NCBI RefSeq assembly: GCF_018294505.1
Contig: NC_057807.1
Span: 140,460,747-140,524,746 of the forward strand
From: Triticum aestivum
Lineage: Eukaryota; Streptophyta; Magnoliopsida; Poales; Poaceae
Length of the DNA stretch: 64,000 nucleotides
Reading direction: 5' to 3'
This document shows, one piece after another, positions 46,425 to 57,681 of this stretch. Both the position numbers and the translations under genes were made by a program. The stretch's first letter is position 1. Each line of letters opens with the position of its first letter. The notes beneath the pieces are model-generated. The model saw only the letters and a program-made list of their open reading frames with translations, ran no database searches and was not told the origin of the DNA.

Positions 46425-46679
46425 AATTACTTCTATTACAGATATGTGTCAAAGAAAACCTTGTGTGGTTTGTCCTGCTCCTGCGGCGCTGTGTTCCACT
46501 CCAGCTTAGCTGCTCCAACGACGGAAGGGTTCACCACAGCAGGGATCCGCTCTCCAGACTGTCTTTCGCCGCCTCAGATCTTCTTCCCCGCCGCCGGCAG
46601 CCACAACAACTGCATTACCATCATCAACTAAGCAGATGACCTTGAGGACTACACGGGTCTGCAAGAGAGGTCGCACTCT

Positions 46680-47121
46680 TCCGTGTCTGCTTACGTTATG
46701 CGTCGCTTAATATGATCACATGCTACATTATCGTCGTGTTCACCTATTAGACTCCGAGTCAGGTCCAAACTAATGCTGAAACATGAGTTTTTAAATGGTT
46801 GTGGGGTACATATTGGGGCAGCAATCAGTACTATCTGTCTACTATCTGGTTAATCTCCGGTGTCTACTATGAGTTTCATGTTGGGTGCAAACAAACATTA
46901 AAGGAGCCATTATCTGTATTTTTTAACTAAAGCTATTATCTGCCTGCTATCATTGGTTTTGGGTCTATCCATAGTTTGCTACCATCACTCTGGATTTGTG
47001 CATGCACTCCTTGCATAATCTCACTATGTTTTATTCCTATGCATGCCAGTTATTGTACACAATGGAACTGATCATGTAGAGCAAAAGAGACGAGCCTTGC
47101 TGGCAATAAAATTTCATGCAG
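46680..47121. other. Intron-like spacer in the TNPA-like gene
   Basis: AT-rich, with no gene. It ends in the acceptor ATTTCATGCAG at 47121. Confidence 0.4.
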
Positions 47122-47276
47122 ACGTCGTTCCATGGTGGGCGCAAAGGTAGCCCCCCCTCCACCCATTTTGGATCGTAATCAAGAGGAAGATAACTGTTCT
47201 GAGGGGGATTCAGAAGGAGAAGACCACTCCTATTTACCCCATGAGGTCTTTGCTCTAACTTGGCATGCTGATGTTG

Positions 47277-48869
47277 GTAATATCATGCATATGGTGCCTT
47301 GCATTGCCTACTGTATACATTAAAGATGTCATCTACTTAGTTTCGACATGCTTTGTGTCAATGCCATCTGTTTAGTTTCTTTATCGTATATGTGAATCAT
47401 GCAATGCCATCTTGTCTAGCCAGGCATCATATATGTGAATTTTGCAATGCCACCCTGGTTAGCCAGTCATCTTATATGTGAATTATATCATGCCATCATT
47501 TTTTTATTATGTGTTAAATTTGTCAACAATTTTAGTACATTCAATTACTCTTCCTGTGCATTAGCCATTCGGCACGGTCATGGAAAAATCTGGAGTGGAA
47601 ACAAGGTCTTCAGAGCAGACAATGATATCTGATGAAGCGCATGTCTTGCTGGTTACCGATAGCTCCTCAGAGGAGGATTCAGAGACAGATGACCAGTCAT
47701 ATTTCCCCCCTGAGGTGCATGCCCTAACTTGGCAGGGTTATGTTACTCATATCGTGCGTATGGTATCTTGCATTGCTATGTCATTTGCTTAGTTTAGACA
47801 TGCTTTGTGTGAATGCCACCTGTTTAGTGTCTAATTACCATATATGTGAATTATGCAATGCCATCTTGTTGCAAGACATTATATATGTGAATTATGCAAT
47901 GTTATCTTGTTGCAAGGCATTATGTATGTGAATTATGCAATGCCATGCTATTTAGGCAAGCGTCATATATGTGAATTATATCATGCCGTCCTTTTTTGTA
48001 TTTCTCATTGCTTTTGTCGACAATGTTTGTATATTCAACTGCTCTTCCTGTGCATCAGCCATTTGAATTGGTCATGGAGAAATCTGGAGTGAAAACAAGG
48101 TCTTCAGAGCAGACAATGCTACCTGCTAAAGCAGATATCTTGCTGGTTACAGATAGCTCTTCAGAGGAGGATTCAGAGGCAGATGACCAGTCCTATTATC
48201 CCCCTGAGGTGTATGCTCAAACTTGGCAGGGTTATATTACTCATATAATGCATATGTTGTATTGCAATGCTTAGTTTTTACATCATATACACAATATTGA
48301 ATGCCATCTCCTTAGTTGACACATCATATATGCAATTGCCCTCTGCTCACTTCGTTAGTATATAAATCATATATTTGAATTATGTCATGCCATGATGTTT
48401 ACATAGACAACATGTATCTGAATTATGGCATGCCAACCCATTTTCTAAAGACATAATATAGTTATATCATCTCATCCTGTTTATATACTCATCATATTTT
48501 AAATTATGTCATTCTATCCGTGAATTATATCATGCCATCATGTTTCCATCGACGACATGTTTGTGATTTATGGCATGCCAACCACTTTAATAGACACATC
48601 GTATAGTTATATCATGTCATCCTGTTTACATAGTCATCATATTTTGAAGTATGTCATTCTATCCTGTTTAGTTAGCCATCATACATGTGAAATTGTGTTA
48701 TGCTATCCTGTTTAATTAGCCATCATATATGTGAAATTATGTCCTGCTATTCTGTTTGCTTAGACAACATAAATGTGAATTATTTCCTGCCCTGTTTTCT
48801 TCCCTACTATCCATTGCACCTGTCTATCTTACAATTTCTGTACATTCAATTACTTTTCTTGTTTATCAG
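47277..48869 (+). repeat. Tandemly duplicated exon-intron cassette
   Basis: Exon copies 47565-47736 and 48059-48230 are both 172 bp, with the same splice borders (TTAG|CCATT or TCAG|CCATT, and TTGGCAGG|GTTAT) and the same coding phase. A diverged copy starts at 48870. The introns are filled with about 34 bp repeats containing CATATATGTGAATTATGCAATGCCATC words, at least ten times between 47390 and 48790. Confidence 0.75.
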
Positions 48870-50419
48870 CCATTTCAATTGGAGGGAGTGATGGCAGTAT
48901 CTATGGGAGTAAAAACACGGTCATCAGAAAAGATCGTGCTACGTGTCGATGCAGATAGAACCACGGTTGTACTTGCCCAAGAAGCCCCACCACACATAAC
49001 CCACACTCATGCAGATTGTACCCCTACCCAGTTGGACAGAGAACCAGCTACACCCCTTCTAACCCCAACCCCAGCAGATAGGCACCCAGTTCTCGTTGAC
49101 ACAGCACCGTCTCCACCATAGAGCACCCAAACACGAGCAGTTAGTAAGGCAACTGCAGTGCCCAAATCACAAGGACCACCACTCCGAACGCGAAGTCAAC
49201 GCTTAAAGCAGAAGAAGAATTGTTCTCAGGTCAGGTTCTGTAGCTATGGTTCATACTACTTTGCTCTTGCATCACTGTATTTACTGATACCTACCAATTT
49301 CAAATTTGAAGGATGCAATTGAAACTCCAATGGCGCAACATGTATGTTTTAAACCTGTTTCTTAAACGTGTTTGGCTATTTGCTGTTGTAACTTGCTCTA
49401 TGTTGATTTCAGTTTCAATTGGATAAACAGTTATGTTCTCATGCCATGCACATTACAAGTGTTGTTATTGCTGTGTAGTTTCCCACACTTATATTCTATC
49501 TATGCTGCTTTGTCTTAAATAGATATGATTTGAACTGTATCTATCTTGATTTGGCAACATAAACTAGAATGATATAGACCATACAGTGACCATACTACAT
49601 AGATATATGTTTGTTTCATGCTGTTATCCTGTCCACCTTACTACTGAACTAGTTTACCAAAATGAGTTTCATATACTACATTGTAAACCCGAGATGTGTT
49701 TGTTTGTTTCTCTTTTAGAACGCGGATAAAATATTGGAGAAGAGTACCCTGTTATGCAATGGTAAAGGAAGTAATGCAGATAAGGTTCAAGATAGTGAGA
49801 CATCCCTGTTGGTCTCCAAGAAAGCTGATAAAAACTATACTGAGGACACTGAGACAACCCCAAAGTCCTGTCTTGATGTAGTGTTCGAGTTACTGGCTAC
49901 CACTGCTGGCACCAGCTCTTCGAACTCGTTACCTGAATCAGTTCGGCTTCTTGAGTCTCAACTTCAAGTTGAAAGACATCAATCAGATGTTATGCGACAG
50001 GAAGCCGAAGGACTGAGGAAGTCCTTGCAGAATTCAGATGCATACTTTCTGGTGCAACAGCAAGCGCTGGAGGACTTAAGCGCCAAACAAGAGAAAGTTA
50101 ATAAGCTTGCTAAGCATCTTGCCAGCATTATGGGTACCCAGAATATTGTTTCTTGAGCTCTTCTGAAGTGGTTTCAATTCTGGACTTGTTTTGCTGCGGC
50201 GTTTATATGCTGATGTGTTCCCTATATTTGCACTGGTGGCGAACTTCGATGCCCAGTGGATGTAATATGTGTAATAGCCGTAATAGCCTATTGTAAGTTG
50301 CTTGCTTATTTATTTCCTTGTTGTCTTATTTATTTGTTTGCTTGTAGTCAGTGCAGTTCTATTTTTGCGGTTTGCTAGTGGCTGCAATAACCTATTTTTT
50401 AAAACTAGGCCACAATAAC

Positions 50420-51708
50420 CATGGGCTAATATTTACTGTAGTGACACTGGACCTACGGGCCATAGAAATAGTGGGCCTTCTACGGGCCGTATAAACAGCG
50501 GGCCTTCTACGGACTGTAGAAACAATGGGCCTTCTACGGGCCGTAGAAACAATGGGCCTTCTACGGGACGTATCATCAATGGGCCTTATACGGGCAGTAT
50601 GATCGATTGGCCAAACATGGGCCAATAACAGGCCGCATTATGACCGTAAACGGGCTAGAGTTGGAATCGTCCGTTCATGGGCCGACCATAACGGGCTTCG
50701 TTAATAGGCCGTATTTCATGACGCTATGAAAATGGCCCAATGTGTTAACGGACCACAAACGGGCCGACTGTAACCACAGACTGAATTTGGCCCATAAGCA
50801 GAAAATGACAGTAATGGGCCGGAAGTAAACGAATGCTGGAAATGAGCCCAAGAATAAATGGGCTCTGAGAAGGCCGAAAGATAACATGGGCTGGAAATGG
50901 CCCAACGGAATAACGGGCCCTTAATGGGTATAAAAGTGATACACTGTTCATTACGGGCCAGTTTCAGCACGGGCCGTTAATGGGTGTAAAGTAATACACT
51001 GTTCATTACGGGCCAGTTTCACCACAGGCCGTTAATAGGCCAAGAGTTACATAGGGCCTCATATGGGCCGAAAGACGGCATGGGCCATACATGGGCTAGA
51101 AGTGAAAACGGGCTAGAATCATATTGGGTGGCCCAAATGACGCTACTGGGCCTAATTCGGATAGGGCGTAACGGGCCTTGGGTTAGCGGGCTGTAAATGG
51201 GCTATATGTGAACAGGCCGTTAACAGGCTTTACATGGTCCGGTCCGCCACCTTTTAACCAAGTTAAACGGGCCGGCCTTTTCACAGGAATGGGCCTCTGT
51301 TGGGCTGTGCCACGTGTCGACGTATCATAGGCGCCTTCTATCCAATGAGTGGATGACATCTGTCCCAATGGTGAGCCGACACGTGTTTCCTCCAGCCAAT
51401 GATAATTTTACACGTGGAAAATCCCCATTTCTCGGGGCTGTTAACGGGTTATCGGATCCAAAACCCGACCCTATAGCTTAACAGCGTTCCGTTACGGTGG
51501 ATGCCATGTGTCGGTCACCCTTGACGAAAGCACTTCTGTGAGGCGTGATTTATCGTCATGGAAGTGGACACTTCCGTGATGATAATTTTGGTAATGTCAT
51601 GGAACACTTCTACGACAGCACATGTATGACTATCTTGATTCTGTCATAAATTTGTCATGGATGTACATGCATGACAAAAAACGCGACCTACTATGACAAA
51701 CACGTATC
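50420..51708. repeat. CACTA right subterminal repeat region
   Basis: 50470-50605 holds about five copies of a 27 bp unit, GGGCCTTCTACGGGCCGTAG plus AAACAAT. Two copies of an about 55 bp unit follow (TACACTGTTCATTACGGGCC near 50938 and 50994), and the whole region is strewn with ACGGGCC/GGCCCGT words. These are the likely binding sites of the TNPA-like protein. No gene. Confidence 0.8.
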
Positions 51709-51736
51709 ATCACGGAAGTGTATTTTTTTTGTAGTG
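51709..51736 (-). repeat. CACTA right terminal inverted repeat
   Basis: On the minus strand it reads CACTACAAAAAAAATACACT then TCCGTGAT, and it is followed by the target duplication GAA. Confidence 0.9.
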
Positions 51737-51778
51737 GAAGCTACCCTTTAAGAACTCAAAACCACCGTGCGCTGGCCC

Positions 51779-51794
51779 CATGGTGGGCACCAAC
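51779..51794 (-). promoter_or_regulatory. Primer-binding site of the Gypsy element, overlapping the gag start
   Basis: On the minus strand GTTGGTGCCCACCATG directly follows the 5' LTR. The TGGTGCCCACC core would pair with a tRNA 3' end reading GGTGGGCACCA. The last three bases are the ATG that opens gag. I do not assign the tRNA. Confidence 0.55.
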
Positions 51795-52321
51795 TTTCAT
51801 GGAATAGTCATGGCAGATGTCCTAGTGTGAGGACTTAGTCGTGGAGCCATTGCAACTAGGTTAGCTTAAAGGGATTAAACGGGACAAAGGACACATGAGT
51901 TTATACTGGTTCGGCCCCTTGCGGCGAAGGTAAAGGCCTAATCCAGTTTGAGGTGGTATTGCTTATGTCTCGATTACCGGGGAGCGAATACGCTTAACCT
52001 AGCTTTCGATCTCTTGTTGCTTGCCCTGAACCACCATCGGGTCATCCATTTATGTACACAGGTTGACGCCCAGCGGCTCACGGAGTCCCGGCTGGCTCAT
52101 AGACAACGTGTCCGGCTCGGGGACTAACTATACTTGCTTTACAATATAAGTCATACACATATGGCGGTTTAACCCTATGGGCCTTAAGTCGCCCTTGGGC
52201 CTTGGGCCCTTGCTTATGGACCGCCATCTTCAATATCCTCATGGGCTTCATACTATGAACCGCCATAGGTATAACCCGACCCCTCCTGTGCGGGTCATAC
52301 CCAATAGTCATATCCCCAACA
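51795..52321 (-). repeat. 5' LTR of the Gypsy element
   Basis: 527 bp, the same length as the left LTR. On the minus strand it starts TGTTGGGGATATGACT at 52321. The TATA box seen in the other LTR (TATATAAAGG) is changed here to TACATAAATGG near 52045, and the 3' end reads ATGAAA instead of ACGACA. Both changes would weaken the copy. Confidence 0.85.
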
Positions 52322-54092
52322 CCTTGCGTCCCCTTATGTACATATTTTCCTGTATTTCTAAGTTATTGCTCTCATGTTGTCTCAGGGTGGATTCGCTAGG
52401 GTTCCTTTGCTCTTGAATGAGCGGTTCGTGTCAGTGATATTGGATTCGGTGGTGGATTTTGTGTTGGCTTGTAAGAGTTTTGCTTTGTATGGCGTGCTTC
52501 ATTTCTGAAATAGCTAAGAGCCCTAATTTTTGTTCATGTGTGTTGCAAATCTGGTTCGACATATTTTAGGTCTGTAGATCTCAATGGGTACATCATCCAG
52601 TCTAGATAAGTTGAATGCAGGTAATTTTTCCTGTAATTCGGATAATGCTTTATCAGATCTGATGCTTAATAGGCTTTTAGTTGTATAGGTGTTGTCGTAT
52701 GGACTTTACAAGTTGTATGGATTTTGATTGTTGTTAATTTTTGCCCTGGAATGTGTGGTGTTTCTAGTTTTTAGGTTGCTGTGAACTGCAGATAGGTTGC
52801 AGTACTGATCACCATGTGTAGTTTGAACTGTTGTCCTGGCACTTGAATAGTTTGTATCAGTCTGAGAAGAACTACTATGATGTTGAAAGTGTTGTCTTTT
52901 GAAGTTTGGTGTGCTAGTGGTGGGGTGATATTGTTTTATTGGGTGCACTTGTAGTGTTCATATAGTTGAACTAATTGCTTGTTCATGTACTTTTCTTTTT
53001 TTTACCTTTTTGGTGATTATGATGTTGTTGCAGATGTTGGAGTGCCGATGCCTCCTGATTCTGACAAATCAGAACACTTTCAAGAACTTGTGAATGTTAT
53101 TTTTAAGATACCAAATCCTCTAGAAGAACTTGCGAGTGTTGCTTGTGTTTCCCTTATATTTGCTCTTTTTTTAAACTGCCTTGAATACATAAATATGTTT
53201 AGTTACATCAGTTTTTCCTTTTGTTTGTGTCTGATGCTATGTGCCTTATTTATCTTGTCTCTTGAATGTTAATTGTGTTTTAATTTTATATGTGTGTGCT
53301 TATGTTATTGGTTTATGCAGTTAATGACAACCATGCTGTTGCTGAGGACATTGGTGATGTTGTCAAAGATATTAATGATGGAATGTATTCTCTTAACTTT
53401 GATGATGGCGATGGGAGCTTGCAGTTGTCTGTTACTCAGTCACAGAGTGTTGATGGCATTGAGCCTGTTACTCAGGCTGAGAATGTTCCTATGCAGTTAC
53501 ACCTCGAGGATGAAAGGATAAGAAAGAAGAAGTGTGATTTTCAGAGGAGAAAGGAGTTGGAACGGCGTCAAAAGGCATGCAACAAAGCGATGAGGATGTT
53601 ACTCAAGTTGACGCGGCCTTTTCAACTATTGATGCTGGATCTCATCGAACTGACATGCCTATGATGACAAACCTGATGCAGACTCGGTTGACGCAAGTGT
53701 TTACTCGTGATGCAGTTAAGGAGAAGAAAGTTGTTTTGAAGAGGAAGATGTCAGATCCAAATCCTGATGGCACACAAAGGCGTAGCCCACGTATGAAAGC
53801 TGGTTCTCAACCTGGTAATAGCAAAGCTGATGGAGATAGTTTTGCTGTGAAGATTGGTCCAAGCACACTTGGTGGCTCTCTTGTTCGTCGGAGTCCATGA
53901 GTTTTGACAAATAAGAAGCCTTCTTTGTCTCCTCTTCCAGATCGCTCTTTGTTGACGCAAAATAAGAAGCGTAAAGTTCCTCCTGCGAAGGTGAACAAAG
54001 GTGTGAAGAAGCGTGCTCGTGTCGAAGCGGAAGATCTTATATCTGAAGAAGATGACATCAAAGTTAATTTTGAAGATGAATATGCAGTGGTA
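52322..54092 (+). pseudogene. Ulp1-type element gene, N-terminal exons
   Basis: An untranslated leader resumes at 52322 after the Gypsy insertion. Exon 52570-52620 has ATG at 52584 ('MGTSSSLDKLNA') and donor GTAATT. The next exon starts at 53034 ('DVGVPMPPDSDKSEHFQELV'). The third (53321 to about 54092) encodes an acidic part, a basic helix 'RIRKKKCDFQRRKELERRQK', then, after a frameshift near 53575, 'RLTQVFTRDAVKEKKVVLKR' and, past an in-frame TGA at 53898, a lysine-rich segment 'NKKRKVPPAKVNKGVKKRAR' that looks like a nuclear-localisation signal. No enzyme motif is present here. The protein continues into the domain at 54.3 kb. The frameshift and stop mark it as broken. Confidence 0.5.
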
Positions 54093-54327
54093 CATGTTTG
54101 TACTGTATGTGACTTACTAGTTGTATTTGCAATGATTTAATTGTGTCTAGGTTGGTATGCTGGCTAGGTGAGGGCTGGTCATTGTTTGCATCAATTGAGG
54201 TGGTACTGATGTTATTTTAAGAGTTGAACTTGTGCAATCTTTCTTTTTTTCTTTCTTGCCTTCATATGCTTGTTTTGTTTTCTATATTCATTTAATTAAG
54301 TTGTGCCTTCTTCATTTTCATTTACAG

Positions 54328-56026
54328 CCTGTTAGCGTTATGGGTCCGGTGAAGCTGGTGAGAGGCAAATCCGGAAAAGTTGCTTTGGATGAAGGTGACC
54401 TACAGCGATTGAACATAACTGTGCGATGTTCGTTGAGAGAGATTGATGCTTGTGCTAAATTGCTTGAGAGTCGCCATGTGGCTAGGGTTCATGCAACTGG
54501 TTTTGGTTCTATCTTCAAGTGGAAGGTGAAGTCTAACATTTCCCGCCCTCTGATGGGAGCTTTGTACCTGAGGATAGATCCTGATACGATGACTCTTGAC
54601 ATGGGTGAGGCTAATAAGAAGCTTCCCATCACTAGCGATGGTATACAACAACTATTTGGGTTCCCTCGTGGTGGTCGTTCTGCACCACGTCAGATGACAG
54701 ATATGACGATGCCCTGATGAAGTTAAGATCGGAGCTTGACATTAGCAGGAACAAAGATATCAAGACAAAGGATTTGAGGGATAGGCTCAGGGTGCTTGTC
54801 AAGGATCCTAGCAAAGATGACCTTGCTCTCAAAGTGTTCTTCATTATTGTGTTTATGAAGGTTGTGTTGCCTGGTGCCGCCCCGCGTGTTTCTAGAGAGG
54901 CAACAATGTTTGAGGATCTCGTCATTGAGGACATGGCTAATATGGATTATTACCAGCTGATGGTTGATGAGCTCAGAAGGGCTGTTATCAGGTACCAAGA
55001 TGGTGTTACCATGGGGAAAGCAATCACAGGTTGTGCTATAGGGCCTGTACTAATGTACCTTGACTGCCTTATCGATGGCAAGACTCAGGAACCTGACATG
55101 CGAGTCCCCCACATATGTTTCATGGATCCTAACAAGCTTACCGATCTGGCTGATGCAGATTTGATAAAAAAGGCAACGTGGATCCAAAGACTTGGGTGTT
55201 TGGGAAGCTTCCGGTGAGTTTTATTTCTGTCGTGTCTTGCAGACCTTTTTTTATTTAGGTATAGCTATTTTTACTGGAGTGAACATGTGTACTGCAGAGT
55301 TACCTGTTTAGACTTTGTCATTTATTAAGCTTTGGGAGGTTTGGGTATGATTTTTAGTACTACTGTGTTATGTGTGGTTGAACTGAATCTCTTGTTCAAC
55401 TGATGTGTTTGTAAATACTAACAAATTGGCACTGATAGTGAAAGATCATTAGTGTTGTTGATTTAAATCTGTTAATATAATGTTTATTTTTCCCTGTGTG
55501 TTGCATTGATTAATTAACTCTTTTCCCCCTTGTTCGTAGTGGAAAACTCAAGAGGAGGTTGTCTTTTTCCGAGTCTATAAACGGCCAGTCCTGGAGATGT
55601 CGTCGTCTCAGGTTCTCTAGATTTCATCTCTGCACGATGAGTTGAGAGATGATTGTGGTGTTGAGGGTGCTGGTTATGTTCCCCCTGGCCCTAGTAAGGG
55701 TAGTACTTCACAGAGGCAAGGTTTTGGTATTGATGTAGCTGTTTATGCGTTGGAGCGCGCTGAGCATGTTTTTAGTAATGTGTGTTCTGAGCTGCAAAAG
55801 GTCCCAACTGCAGTTGAGCGTCTGAGCTGTATCAATGGTATCCTTCCTGAAGGTCATCAATTTAATGTTGAGGAAGCAAAGGATTATATTGAGATGGAGA
55901 GAATTTTAATTAGTGACATGCGTGATGGTGCTGCTCAACTAATTCAAAGCTCGGCTCGTCTGTTGAACAACATGAAGCGTTTTCAAAACTATGCAAGACT
56001 CTCACTGCAAGCCATATGAAGAAAGT
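54328..56026 (+). pseudogene. Ulp1-type element gene, central 'FGFP' domain exons
   Basis: Exon 54328-55213 (acceptor TTTACAG, donor GTGAGT) encodes 'GFGSIFKWKVKSNISRPLMG' and 'LPITSDGIQQLFGFPRGGRS', then, after a frameshift at about 54700, 'DLALKVFFIIVFMKVVLPGA' and 'NMDYYQLMVDELRRAVIRYQ'. This domain lies before the protease in many plant transposon-encoded Ulp1-like proteins and is related to the plant mobile domain; its function is unknown. The next exon starts at 55540 ('WKTQEEVVFFRVYKRPVLEM'), meets TAG at 55618 and stays open to 'RFQNYARLSLQAI' with a long helix. It probably mediates protein contacts of the element-encoded factor. Damaged by at least one frameshift and one stop. Confidence 0.55.
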
Positions 56027-56056
56027 GCAAATGTTGTTATCAGGTAGACTGAGCAA

Positions 56057-56472
56057 GATGAGGCTGCTGCCACCGACATCAGGGTTGGTGATGGTACTGA
56101 AACTAATGTTTCTGATCACCATATGAATGATGTTGGCTTGGAGTGCCCTATTGTTGATGTGAGTCCTTCATTGATGTTTGCAATTTTTACTATGTTGTTC
56201 TGCTGTCAGTATTGTAGTTGAACTTCCTCATCTTCATCTGGTTATTAATTTTTCTTTCATGCAGGATGATGCTGCTGCCACCGATAGCAAGGCTGGTGAT
56301 GGTACTGAGGCTAATGTTTCTGATCACCATACGAATGATGTTGGCTTGGAGCCCCGTGTTGTTGATGTGAGTCAGTCCTTGATGTTTGCAATTATTACTA
56401 TGTTGTTCTGCTGTCAGTATTGTAGTTGAACTTACTCAGCTTCATCTGTTTATTATTTTTTCTTTCATGCAG
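56057..56472 (+). repeat. Tandem duplication of an exon with its intron, 2 x 208 bp
   Basis: 56057-56264 and 56265-56472 are the same length and about 90 percent alike. Each has a coding part ('DAAATDSKAGDGTEANVSDH'), a donor GTGAGTC and an intron ending in TTTCTTTCATGCAG. The coding part is about 108 bp, a multiple of three, so the duplication keeps phase. Confidence 0.85.
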
Positions 56473-57630
56473 GAGACCAGTCATAATGTTAAGGTTGTTG
56501 TTGACCATGGAGTTAATGATCCATTTACTGATAAGTGCAAGGTTATTTTTATTTTTATTTTGTTTATATATAATCTTGAATTTTCATGCGCACCAATGTG
56601 CGTTACATGTTCATTTTTCTATCCCACACCGTTAAGAGTTTGTAGGTGATACCTACCTTTTTGTTAGTGTGGTTTAATTCCTTGTGTTTATTGTTGCTAA
56701 TAATAGCATTGTTTGTTTGCTTCATTACTATGAATCAGGGTCCTGTTGTTGGCGACGAGCCTTGTTCGACCATTGGTGATGTTCCTTTGAATGTTAGTAG
56801 CAGCAAGATCGATGATGTTGCTGTGAATGCTGCTAAGGTTTGTTTTTATGTGCACCTCTTGCTAGCTTTTTTTGATTGTTAGTTTTGCTCATATTATTCA
56901 CTTTTTCTAATTTTTTATTTTTTTAGATGACTGATGTTGAGCGTGAGGCTGTCGTTAGTGGTGGAGATGATGCTTGTGGTGTTCCATTGAGTAGTGGGCG
57001 CGATGTTGGTACCAAAGTTGCTGATGAGGATGTTGGTGTTGCCAGCATACTTCATGCCAAATCGTCTGGTGTTGGTATTGCTGGGAATGAAAATCTTTTT
57101 GATTGTGAAGATTTCCTGCCGGAAAATTTCTCGCCTGGAGGCCTTGATTACGGTAATGCATTGCAAGATGCCTCTAGCATGGAGGAGGTGCCATCCGAGG
57201 ATGATGATTTACTTCTGTCGATTTCTTCTGGCCCCTTGACACAGGAGGCGCTCGTGTCGCCCTAGGATTTTCTTTCTTCAGACCCTGAAAGCGCAACCAT
57301 AACGATGTCCCCACAAGATCTTCCATCATCAAACCCTGAAACTGGAGGCATATTGGTGTAATAACAGGAACTCCCGTCGTCAAACGCTAATAGTGCAGGT
57401 AAGGACTTGTAAATGAGGTTTACTTATCATTTATGGCATTTTGGACATGTTCACTTGCAGTGCTTGAACTTATTATTTTTATTCTTTTTATGCAAGCAGA
57501 AGGTGCTAATCTTGTTAAGGTTGATTTATTTTTCTTCACTGTTATGAGGTTGTGCACGAACCATGGGAAACAGTTAGTTTGGGATTTTTCCCGTATCATT
57601 TTCGTCTCTTTTTATTTCTCTCATACGACT
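56473..57630 (+). pseudogene. Ulp1-type element gene, acidic linker exons
   Basis: Small exons with clear borders: 56473-56540 (donor GTTATT), 56739-56836 (donor GTTTGT) and 56927-57397 (acceptor TTTTTTAG, donor GTAAGG). They encode low-complexity, Asp/Glu/Val/Gly-rich sequence such as 'DDACGVPLSSGRDVGTKVAD' and 'EEVPSEDDDLLLSISSGPL'. TAG at 57263-57265 and TAA near 57360 break the last one. Likely a disordered linker before the protease domain. Confidence 0.45.
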
Positions 57631-57681
57631 ATTGTTGTTATTGCACTAGTTTTAATTCATGTCATCTTTTGTGTTTCCTAG

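Larger units (their letters stand above)
44288..50156 (+). pseudogene. CACTA second gene, TNPA-like, with duplicated exons
   Basis: The upstream region (43840-44150) has repeated CCCGCGCCTTG(T/C)TA words. Candidate exons: 44288-44531, 45525-45710, about 46484-46669, 47122-47276, 47565-47736, 48059-48230, 48870-49229 and 49719-50156. The middle exons encode acidic 'VTDSSSEEDSETDDQSY' with 'PPEVHALTWQGY'. The last encodes a helix, 'EAEGLRKSLQNSDAYFLVQQQALEDLSAKQEKVNKLAKHLASIMG', that I recall (without a search) from the second gene of Triticeae CACTA elements. That protein is thought to bind subterminal repeats, like maize TNPA. TAG at 49119-49121 interrupts the exon at 48870, and TNP2 is missing. 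Joins of the first three blocks are uncertain. Confidence 0.55.
31703..51736 (+). mobile_element. CACTA transposon, 20,034 bp, non-autonomous
   Basis: The left end reads CACTACAAAAAAAGACACAT and the right end is the inverse, CACTACAAAAAAAATACACT, both followed by CCGTGA. A 3 bp target duplication GAA flanks it (31700-31702, 51737-51739), and removing it restores the gag frame of the host Gypsy element. Both ends have long repeat-rich subterminal regions. Inside are captured gene fragments (36.1-40.8 kb) and a TNPA-like gene (44.3-50.2 kb) on the plus strand. I find no TNP2 transposase, so mobility would need help from another copy. Confidence 0.92.
20321..52321 (-). mobile_element. Gypsy retrotransposon (Tat-like order) split by a CACTA element
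   Basis: Two 527 bp LTRs (20321-20847, 51795-52321) flank gag-pol on the minus strand and a plus-strand extra gene. Without the CACTA the element is about 12 kb. Pol order is protease, reverse transcriptase, RNase H, a second RNase H of the archaeal-like type, and integrase. The second RNase H plus an antisense frame near the 3' LTR are marks of the Tat lineage. Flanking five-base words are CCTTA (left) and CCTTG (right), a target duplication with one mismatch. By eye the LTRs differ at about 40 of 527 sites; at the usual grass rate of 1.3e-8 per site per year this suggests insertion a few million years ago. Confidence 0.85.
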
